Below are positions 1 through 6,368 of a stretch of 7,835 nucleotides of DNA, one piece after another; within the stretch, counting starts at the first letter, position 1; each line of letters opens with the position of its first letter. Below the pieces are notes generated by a model. It did not search any database, had not been told where the DNA came from, and saw nothing but the letters and a program-made list of their open reading frames with translations. Where the stretch lies: the NCBI RefSeq assembly GCF_030523985.1, contig NZ_JAUNHK010000068.1, forward strand, positions 1 through 7,835, given 5' to 3'. This stretch comes from Deinococcus sp. GTDB lineage: Bacteria; Deinococcota; Deinococci; Deinococcales; Deinococcaceae. The position numbers and the translations under genes were made by a program.

Positions 1-200
1 ACCTCGCCCGTGACCTGCCCGGCAAGGTGCGCGTGGTCAAGGTCAACGTGGACGAGAACCCGCAGACCCCGGCCCGTTTCGGCGTGCGCGGGATTCCCAC
101 GCTGGTGATGTTTAGGGGCGGCGAGGAAGTAGACCAGATGGTCGGCGTGACCCAGAAAGCGGCGCTGCGGGCGCGGGTAGAGCACCTGAGCCACCTCTAA
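1..200 (+). CDS. Thioredoxin, C-terminal part (5' end outside window)
   Basis: The reading frame enters at base 3 and runs 65 residues to a TAA at 198-200. It contains the core beta-strand VKVNVDENP, then FGVRGIPTLVMFRGGEEVD, then a final amphipathic helix. The cis-proline of GIPT (Pro at bases 96-98) is the hallmark of the thioredoxin fold and faces the redox CXXC, which lies upstream of the window and cannot be checked. By family knowledge the product is a cytoplasmic disulfide reductase fed by thioredoxin reductase. The NVDENP and RGIPTLV wording is close to the thioredoxin-1/thioredoxin-2 group, but without the N-terminus I cannot say whether it carries the zinc-binding extension of the TrxC type. 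It ends only 4 bp from the end of the convergent fragment on the other strand, and no terminator hairpin is visible between them. Confidence 0.9.
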   Translation, partial: LARDLPGKVRVVKVNVDENPQTPARFGVRGIPTLVMFRGGEEVDQMVGVTQKAALRARVEHLSHL

Positions 201-204
201 AGGC

Positions 205-515
205 TCAGGCCGGGAAGGTCTGGGCGGCGGCCCTCTCGCGCAGCACTTGCGGGCTGAAGGACTGGCCCCCGCGCACCACCCGCCGCAGGTGGTCGGTGGC
301 CCCGTAAAGGTGAGTCCACTGCCCCTTCAAGCCCGTCATGATTTCCCCTTCCAGGTCGCCCAGCGGGAGCGCCAGCAGGTCGGGCGCTTCGGCCTCGGCC
401 AGTTCCTCGTGCACGCTGAGGGTCGGCACCAGGGCCGTGCCCGCCTCGACCGTTCGGGCCGCGAGGTCGTCCAGCAGGGCCGAATCGAGGGCCAGCGGGT
501 CGCCGCTGTGCTTTC
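205..515 (-). pseudogene. C-terminal fragment of an amidohydrolase-like gene, 5' part lost
   Basis: The minus strand is open from an ATG at 555 to a stop at 205-207 (116 codons), but only the part downstream of about position 507 looks like a natural protein. That part reads GDPLALDSALLDDLAARTV, then EAGTALVPTLSVHEEL, then a helical C-terminal tail. The run 'ld..ll..la..g...vPTLsv' resembles the segment of metal-dependent amidohydrolases (imidazolonepropionase/prolidase-like) that follows the metal-binding IEHG strand. The metal-binding histidines and the whole N-terminal barrel are absent. Upstream of about 507 the frame becomes a serine/arginine-rich string that is antisense to another fragment. 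I infer a gene truncated at its 5' side by deletion or rearrangement, and probably non-functional. The family assignment rests on one short motif and is tentative. Confidence 0.5.
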
Positions 516-682
516 TAACTGGGGCGGAGGCGCGGGAGGTGCAACTGGACTTCATCCGGCTGATGCGAAAAGCTCAGGCGCTGGCGCAGCAGCAAGGAGA
601 CGCGCCGCGCCGTCCCTACCTGTTGCGGGTCGGCCTGGCCCCCCTCACCGACGAAGAAGCGCGGGGGCTGTTCCGGTCCTGA
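512..682 (+). pseudogene. Unrecognised C-terminal gene fragment, or small ORF of 47-48 codons
   Basis: A plus-strand frame ending with TGA at 680-682 has natural-looking protein sequence from about base 515: LTGAEAREVQLDF, then a charged helix (IRLMRKAQALAQQQ), then RPYLLRVGLAPLTDEEARGLF. Further upstream the same frame is only the antisense of the amidohydrolase fragment, so real coding signal begins at the same point where that fragment loses its own. Two readings are possible: the 3' remnant of a larger gene cut at about 510, or a small protein starting at GTG 539, which has a GGAGG at 526-530 with 8 nt spacing. I recognise no family. It ends 22 bp before the IclR gene. Confidence 0.4.
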
Positions 683-692
683 GGCGTGCCGC

Positions 693-698
693 TACAGT
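693..698 (+). promoter_or_regulatory. Putative -10 box (TACAGT) for leaderless transcription of the IclR gene
   Basis: TACAGT fits the TANNNT -10 pattern and ends 6 bp before the ATG at 705, so transcription would begin at or next to the start codon. No purine-rich ribosome-binding site is seen in front of this ATG, and I find no convincing -35. Leaderless mRNAs with this spacing are common in Deinococcus (established knowledge); its use here is inference. Confidence 0.5.
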
Positions 699-704
699 GA
701 AGCC

Positions 705-1421
705 ATGCCGCGCACGCTGAACACGGTGGACCAGGCCATTGCCGTGCTCGAACTGTTCGATGCCGACCACACCGAATGGCAACTCAGCGACCTCGCCCGG
801 CGGCTGGGGCTGCCCACCTCGACCCTGCACGAACAACTGACCACCCTCAGCGCCAGCGGCCTGCTGCTCAAGGTCGGGCGGGGCCGCTACCGCCTGGGCT
901 GGCGGCTGCTCAAGCTCAGTTCGGCGCTCTACGGCTCGCTACCCTGGTACTCGCTGGCCCACGCCCAGATGGAGCGGCTGGCCCGTGGCACCGGGCTGCT
1001 GGCCTTCGTGTCGATGCTTCAGGGCGAACAGGTCATCTGCATCGCCCGGAGCGTGCAGGGGCGCGGCGACGCCCTGGTGGAGGGCGAAACCCGCTTCGAG
1101 TTGCCGCCCCATGCCACTGCCAGCGGCAAACTGCTCTACGCCCTGCGTGGCCTGGAACTGGCACCAGAGTCGCCGCGCTTTACCCCGCACACCCTCGCCC
1201 GGCCCTGGAAGGACGAAGCGGCTGAGATTCGCCGCACCCGACTGGCCCAGACGAGCGACGAATGGGCCATCGGCACCAGCAGCCTCGCCGTGCCGCTGGG
1301 CAGAGGAGAAGAGGTATTGGCGGCGCTGGGCCTGAGCCTGCCTACCGCCCGGCTGCGCGAACGCGATCAGCTGGTGCGGCGGCTGCGTGATGCGGCGGAC
1401 GAGGTGCAGGAGCAGCTCTGA
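705..1421 (+). CDS. IclR-family transcriptional regulator
   Basis: The 238-residue protein has the usual IclR length and layout. An N-terminal winged helix-turn-helix covers about residues 6-65; its HTH is LSDLARRLGLPTSTLHEQL (27-45), followed by the wing GRGRYRLG. A linker helix leads to the C-terminal effector-binding domain (about 80-238), with the family signatures PHATASGKLLYA (135-146) and GTSSLAVPLGRGEEVLAALGLSLP near the end. IclR proteins bind small aromatic or carboxylic acid effectors and act as repressors or activators, often of adjacent catabolic genes. No intact catabolic gene is next to it: upstream is gene debris and downstream a DedA membrane protein, so the target is not evident. 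ATG 705 is chosen because the conserved N-terminus (NTVDQAIAVLELF) begins just after it and a TACAGT -10 lies just before it. Family assignment is firm; effector and targets are unknown. Confidence 0.93.
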   Translation: MPRTLNTVDQAIAVLELFDADHTEWQLSDLARRLGLPTSTLHEQLTTLSASGLLLKVGRGRYRLGWRLLKLSSALYGSLPWYSLAHAQMERLARGTGLLAFVSMLQGEQVICIARSVQGRGDALVEGETRFELPPHATASGKLLYALRGLELAPESPRFTPHTLARPWKDEAAEIRRTRLAQTSDEWAIGTSSLAVPLGRGEEVLAALGLSLPTARLRERDQLVRRLRDAADEVQEQL

Positions 1422-1431
1422 GCGGGCACGC

Positions 1432-1458
1432 CTGACCCATATCTGAGCGTCTGGTCAG
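1432..1458. promoter_or_regulatory. Inverted repeat CTGACC-N15-GGTCAG, possible operator
   Basis: Perfect 6-bp arms (1432-1437 and 1453-1458) are separated by 15 bp in the gap between the IclR gene and the DedA gene. IclR-type regulators bind palindromic sites near their own gene, so an operator is possible. The 21-bp centre-to-centre distance is about two helical turns. There is no T-tract, so a terminator is unlikely. Six-base arms can arise by chance; this is a weak call. Confidence 0.22.
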
Positions 1459-1483
1459 CGAATCTCGCTTGCATGTCTGCGCT

Positions 1484-1496
1484 GTGTCACGGACAC
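1484..1496. promoter_or_regulatory. Short palindrome GTGTC-ACG-GACAC just upstream of the DedA gene
   Basis: A perfect 5-bp inverted repeat with a 3-bp centre lies 12 bp before the ATG at 1509. In that position it could be a small operator overlapping the promoter or a hairpin near the mRNA start. There is no Shine-Dalgarno sequence between it and the ATG. Function is unproven and chance occurrence is possible. Confidence 0.2.
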
Positions 1497-1508
1497 TGAC
1501 TCCCACGC

Positions 1509-2168
1509 ATGACCGACTCCTTCGACCTTCGCCTCTGGCTGGCTGGCCTCGACCCGCTCTGGCTGCACTTCGCCACCTTTTTTCTGATGTTTCTGGAGGG
1601 AGCCGGGGTGCCGGGCGTGCCGGGCGTGCTCCCCATGCTGGCGCAGGTCGCCGAGATAGACGCGGGCCACACCACCCTCGCCGCCGCCATCTTCTGGGGC
1701 ACGCTGGGCAACTGGGTGGGCAGCGTCTGCGGGTACGGGGTGGGGCGCTGGGGCCTGCGCTTCCTGCCGCCGAAGTGGGTCAGCCGCCTTCAGAGCGAGC
1801 GGGCCGAAACGCTGCTGCGGTGCTGGGGCGGCCCCCTGATCGTGGTCAGCCGCACGGTGGGCAGCCTGCGCACTCCGGTCACGCTGGTGTCGGGGATGGT
1901 GAACTATCCGCTGGGGCCGTACCTGGTGTACAGCCTGATCGGGTCGCTGATTCATGTGGGCGTCTGGCAGACCCTGCTGTGGAAGTTCGGCCCGGTCATC
2001 CTGCCGCAACTCGAACGTTGGGGCCGCGAAATCGTGCTGTACGTCTTGCCTTTGCTGCTGCTGGGTGTCGTGGGGCGCTGGTGGTGGCAGCGCCGCCGAA
2101 GTGAAACCGAACAGGTACAGGCCGCGCCGGACGTGCCCCCCGTCACCGAGTCCGAAACGCGCCGCTGA
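1509..2168 (+). CDS. DedA-family (VTT/SNARE-associated) membrane protein
   Basis: This 219-residue protein has the DedA layout. A re-entrant hydrophobic region holds FLEGAGVPGVPG (28-39), followed by the family signature GTLGNWVGSVCGYGVGRWG (64-82). Next comes SRTVGSLRTPVTLVSGMVNYP (114-134), with the two conserved arginines R115 and R121 six residues apart and G129. Transmembrane helices follow at about 138-160 and 176-192, then a charged cytoplasmic tail. DedA proteins are inner-membrane proteins linked to lipid scrambling/undecaprenyl-phosphate recycling and proton-dependent drug resistance. The first conserved acid is present (E30), but the acid of the usual PG[D/E] motif is replaced by valine (V40). 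ATG 1509 places the conserved acid at the usual distance from the N-terminus. No strong ribosome-binding site is seen. The physiological substrate cannot be assigned. Confidence 0.88.
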   Translation: MTDSFDLRLWLAGLDPLWLHFATFFLMFLEGAGVPGVPGVLPMLAQVAEIDAGHTTLAAAIFWGTLGNWVGSVCGYGVGRWGLRFLPPKWVSRLQSERAETLLRCWGGPLIVVSRTVGSLRTPVTLVSGMVNYPLGPYLVYSLIGSLIHVGVWQTLLWKFGPVILPQLERWGREIVLYVLPLLLLGVVGRWWWQRRRSETEQVQAAPDVPPVTESETRR

Positions 2169-2203
2169 GGGCTGACCTTATTCTCCCCTGACCGCCCAGG
2201 CTT

Positions 2204-2209
2204 TAGACT
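2204..2209 (+). promoter_or_regulatory. Putative -10 box (TAGACT) for the 5'-nucleotidase gene
   Basis: TAGACT fits TANNNT and ends 10 bp before the ATG at 2220, giving a predicted leader of only a few bases. A weak GGA is the only ribosome-binding-like sequence. No good -35 lies 16-19 bp upstream, so the gene may also be read from upstream through dedA (51-bp gap). Confidence 0.35.
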
Positions 2210-2219
2210 CGGAAACGAC

Positions 2220-3779
<1,560 letters not shown>

Positions 3780-3794
3780 AGGCGGAATTGGAAG

Positions 3795-3822
3795 GCTCCC
3801 GGCGCGTGGCTGGGAGCTTTTT
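3795..3822 (+). terminator. Rho-independent terminator after the 5'-nucleotidase gene
   Basis: A GCTCCC (3795-3800)/GGGAGC (3812-3817) stem with an 11-nt loop is followed immediately by five T (3818-3822); flanking A-T and G-T pairs can lengthen the stem. On the other strand the hairpin is followed by only a few T, so it would act weakly, if at all, for the opposing HAD gene. Confidence 0.85.
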
Positions 3823-3836
3823 CCGTTCTGTAACCT

Positions 3837-4490
3837 CTACGACTTCTGGACTTGCATGGCGCGTTCGAACTGGCGGACGCCCGTGAACAGGCAGGCCTGC
3901 CAGCCCGCCGCACGGGCCGCCTGGACGTTTTCGGCAGCGTCGTCCCAGAAGACGATCCGGTCGGGCGCGACACCGAGGGCAGCAGTCACGGCGGTGTAAT
4001 AGTCGGCGCTCGGTTTGCGGTGGCCTACGGCGTAGCTGGCGAAGTGCCCGTCGCAGAGGCTCCCCAGCCCCGTTTCTTCCAGCAGATGACGGGTACGGTG
4101 CCGCTCCTGGTTGGTGGCGAGGTAGACCCGCCAGCCCTGTTGCCGTAGTGCAGCGGTGGCCCTGAGCATCTCGGCGTCGGGGACGTTTTCGTACTCGCAC
4201 CACTCCCGGTAGAACGCTTCGGGGTCGCCTTCCCGCCCGATGTGCTGCATCAGCATGGGCAGGTGGTCGAGCAGGTCGCTTTTTCCGGTCGAAGCCGACC
4301 TGAACGCCGTCTGCATAAAGTCGCGCATCACTTGCGGGTGTTCGCGGTGCAGCTTCGCCCCGTAGAATTCGGGGGGTCGCACCAGCACGCCGTCCACATC
4401 CAGCGAAAGGAGGTGGGTGTCCGGGGCGATCTCCGGCAGGTGAGCGGGTCGCCACCTTTCCAGAAGTGCCCTCCAGTTCAGACGCGGCAC
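3837..4490 (-). CDS. HAD-superfamily hydrolase (phosphatase-like), last gene of the cobalamin operon
   Basis: The 217-residue protein contains all four HAD motifs. Motif I is SLDVDGVLV, with nucleophile D31 and acid/base D33. Motif II is YLATNQE, with T126. Motif III is GHRKPSADYY, with K159. Motif IV is IVFWDDAAENV, with D183/D184. A helical cap lies between motif I and motif II (about 40-110), the C1-cap arrangement of small-molecule phosphatases such as the epoxide-hydrolase-N/YihX-like group. It probably removes phosphate from a soluble metabolite in the cytoplasm. The GTG start at 4490 lies inside the end of cbiA (13-nt overlap, different frame), with GGAGG 11 nt upstream within cbiA, so translational coupling is likely. 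Operon position suggests, but does not prove, a link to cobalamin; alpha-ribazole-phosphate or adenosylcobalamin-phosphate dephosphorylation is a possible role. It could equally be a general phosphatase. Confidence 0.85.
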   Translation of the reverse strand: MPRLNWRALLERWRPAHLPEIAPDTHLLSLDVDGVLVRPPEFYGAKLHREHPQVMRDFMQTAFRSASTGKSDLLDHLPMLMQHIGREGDPEAFYREWCEYENVPDAEMLRATAALRQQGWRVYLATNQERHRTRHLLEETGLGSLCDGHFASYAVGHRKPSADYYTAVTAALGVAPDRIVFWDDAAENVQAARAAGWQACLFTGVRQFERAMQVQKS

Positions 4491-5812
4491 GCCGTCACCA
4501 GCCTCCGGGCCAGCGCGGGGTCGGCGGCGTAGTGCAGGTGCAGGTAACTGGCGAGGACGTTGCCCTGCGCGTAGCCTTCCTGCACGGTTTCGCCCGTGTG
4601 GGTCTGCCAGCTATAGGCCGGGTGCGTGGGCGCGTGGGTCAGTTCGCTGAAGTGGAATTCGTGCCCGCGCAGCACGCTTCCGGCGCGGACCAGCGGCGAC
4701 TCTTGCAGGGCGGTGGCCTCGCGGTAGCCCAGGCTCAGGCGGCTCTGCATCCGGGTGTGGTAGGGGATGACGCCGCACATCTCATGCACCCGGCCATCCA
4801 AGTCGGTCAGCGACTCGCCCAGGTACATCAGGCCGCCGCACTCGCCCACCACGGGCCGCCCCGTTGCCGCGAAAGCACGGATGCTGCGGCGCATTTTTTC
4901 ATTGGCGGCCAGTTCCGCCGCGTGCGCCTCGGGGTAGCCGCCGCCCAGCAGCAGGCCGCCCACGTCCTCCGGTAACTCCGCGTCCCGCAGCGGACTGAAC
5001 GGCACCAGTTCCGCGCCTGCCAGCCGCAGTTCGTCCAGCGCGTCGGGGTAGTAGAAGTGAAAGGCCGCGTCGTAAGCGTAGGCGATTCTGGCTGAGGGCA
5101 GAGGGCTGAGCGTCGTCGGGAAATCGTCATTCGGCCCCTCATCCTCCTTGACACTCAGTTTCAGCAGCGCGTCCAGCCGCAGATGCTCCGCTGCCTTGAG
5201 CGCCTTTTCCTCGTCCCAGGCGGCCTGCTCGGCGCTCAACAGCCCCAGGTGACGCGAGGGCAGATGCAGCGCCTCGTCGCGCAGGATGAAGCCCAGCACC
5301 GGGAGGCCGACCTGCTTGAGCGCGAGTTCGCACAGTTCGGCGTGGCGCACGCTGCCCACCCGGTTCAGGATAACGCCCGCCACCCTCACCCCCTGCCCGA
5401 AGTCGCGCAGCCCTGCCGCGAGGGCCGCCACCGTGCGGGCCATGCCGCCCGCGTCGATGACCAGCACCACCGGAAGGCCCAGCGACCGTGCGAGGTCGGC
5501 AGTGGAGTGCTCGTCGCTCTGCGGGTCGCGTCCGTCGTACAGGCCCATGACACCCTCGATGACCGCGACATCGGCCCCGGCTGACCCGCGCCGGAAAAGC
5601 TGGCGCATTCGTTCCGGCGGCAGCAAAAAGGTGTCCAGATTGCGGGCAGGCCGCCCGGCGGCGCGGCTGAGGTGGGTGGGGTCGAGATAATCGGGGCCGA
5701 GCTTGAAGGGCTGCACCCGCAGGCCGCGTGTGCGGAGCGCCAGACACAGCAGCGAAGCGACCGTGGTTTTGCCGCTGCCCGAGTGCGGCGCGGCCAGGAC
5801 GAAAGCGTTCAC
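4478..5812 (-). CDS. cbiA: Cobyrinate a,c-diamide synthase (CbiA/CobB)
   Basis: This 444-residue glutamine-dependent amidotransferase amidates the a and c side chains of the corrin ring using ATP and glutamine. The N-terminal dethiobiotin-synthetase-like domain starts with the P-loop APHSGSGKTT (8-17), then FKLGPDYLDPTHL (36-48) and IEGVMGLYDGR (85-95), with E86 in the Walker-B-like position. The C-terminal type-I glutaminase domain has FHFYYPDALDEL, LLLGGGYPEAHA, GECGGLMYLG (nucleophile C325) and SYLHLHYA (H425/H427). Length is normal. The linker before the C-terminal domain (about residues 218-240) holds an unusual acidic/proline-rich stretch containing a GGCTGAG-type heptamer tract. Start is GTG 5812, with GGTGA 4 nt upstream; it follows cobU after 46 nt. 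Whether the natural substrate is cobyrinate (anaerobic route, CbiA) or hydrogenobyrinate (aerobic route, CobB) cannot be told from the sequence alone. Confidence 0.95.
   Translation of the reverse strand: MNAFVLAAPHSGSGKTTVASLLCLALRTRGLRVQPFKLGPDYLDPTHLSRAAGRPARNLDTFLLPPERMRQLFRRGSAGADVAVIEGVMGLYDGRDPQSDEHSTADLARSLGLPVVLVIDAGGMARTVAALAAGLRDFGQGVRVAGVILNRVGSVRHAELCELALKQVGLPVLGFILRDEALHLPSRHLGLLSAEQAAWDEEKALKAAEHLRLDALLKLSVKEDEGPNDDFPTTLSPLPSARIAYAYDAAFHFYYPDALDELRLAGAELVPFSPLRDAELPEDVGGLLLGGGYPEAHAAELAANEKMRRSIRAFAATGRPVVGECGGLMYLGESLTDLDGRVHEMCGVIPYHTRMQSRLSLGYREATALQESPLVRAGSVLRGHEFHFSELTHAPTHPAYSWQTHTGETVQEGYAQGNVLASYLHLHYAADPALARRLVTACRV
5090..5110. repeat. Heptamer tract GGCTGAG-GGCAGAG-GGCTGAG inside cbiA
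   Basis: There are three tandem 7-bp units on the + strand (5090-5096, 5097-5103, 5104-5110); the middle unit differs by one base. They encode part of the linker between the two domains of CbiA (about residues 235-241). The middle unit GGCAGAG belongs to the same GGCAGAN family as the tract in cbiP, but on the opposite strand relative to the gene. Confidence 0.6.
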
Positions 5813-5830
5813 GAAATCACCATCTGACCA

Positions 5831-5836
5831 AGTGTA
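5831..5836 (-). promoter_or_regulatory. Possible internal -10 box (TACACT) in front of cbiA
   Basis: In the 46-bp gap between cobU and cbiA, the only true gap in this operon, the minus strand reads TACACT, 18 nt before the GTG start. A GGTGA ribosome-binding-like sequence lies between the box and the start. No -35 is recognisable at the proper spacing, so this is a weak candidate for an internal promoter. Confidence 0.25.
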
Positions 5837-5858
5837 GCCACTGGAAAGGGGCGTGGCT

Positions 5859-6368
5859 CTATTTGAGCTTGAGAGGCAGCCCGCTCGCCACCAGATACGC
5901 CTCGGTGCTGGCCGCCGCCGCCCGCTGGTTCACCCAGCCCAGCACGTCGCGGTAACGCCGCGCCAGGGCGTTGTCGGGCACGATGCCGAAGCCGACCTCG
6001 TTGGTCACGAAAATGGTCGTGCCGGGGCGACTCCGGGCGGCCTGGGCCAGCGCATCGGCCTGGGCCAGAATCTGCTCGTCGGTCTGCTCGAAGTGCATCA
6101 GGTTGCCCACCCACACGCTCAGGCAGTCCAGCAGCAGCGTGGGCGTCTGTGCGTCCTGCACAGCCTGAACCACGTTCAGCGGTTCTTCGACTGTTATCCA
6201 CTCAGCGGGACGGTCAGCGCGGTGCCGCCCGATTCGCTCGCGCATCTCGTGGTCGAAGGCCTGCGCGGTGGCGAGGTAGGTCACGGCCTGCCCGGTGCCT
6301 GCGGCCAACCTCTCGGCGTAGCTGCTTTTGCCGCTGCGGGCGCCCCCCGTCACGAAAATCAGAGCCAC
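5859..6368 (-). CDS. cobU: Adenosylcobinamide kinase / adenosylcobinamide-phosphate guanylyltransferase (CobU/CobP)
   Basis: This 169-residue bifunctional enzyme phosphorylates the aminopropanol arm of adenosylcobinamide and then transfers GMP to give adenosyl-GDP-cobinamide, the activated precursor for the cobalamin synthase CobS. Features in order: P-loop TGGARSGKSSYAERL (7-21); YLATAQAFDHEM; the IGRHRADRP segment, where H49 sits in the region of the guanylylated histidine; the Walker-B strand LLLDCLSVWVGNLM; and FVTNEVGFGIVPDNALARRY, a CobU signature. The tail LVASGLPLKLK is also typical, and length is normal. The frame stays open 164 codons upstream, but the CobU homology begins at GTG 6368, which overlaps the end of cbiP by 10 nt and has a GGAG/GAGGG purine stretch in front; I take that as the start. 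It is coupled to cbiP upstream and followed by cbiA after 46 nt. Confidence 0.94.
   Translation of the reverse strand: MALIFVTGGARSGKSSYAERLAAGTGQAVTYLATAQAFDHEMRERIGRHRADRPAEWITVEEPLNVVQAVQDAQTPTLLLDCLSVWVGNLMHFEQTDEQILAQADALAQAARSRPGTTIFVTNEVGFGIVPDNALARRYRDVLGWVNQRAAAASTEAYLVASGLPLKLK

Noticed and set aside
5813..5858. Possible cobalamin riboswitch or small RNA in the cobU-cbiA gap.
   Set aside because: Only 46 bp, too short for a cobalamin riboswitch, and no B12-box-like conserved core is visible.
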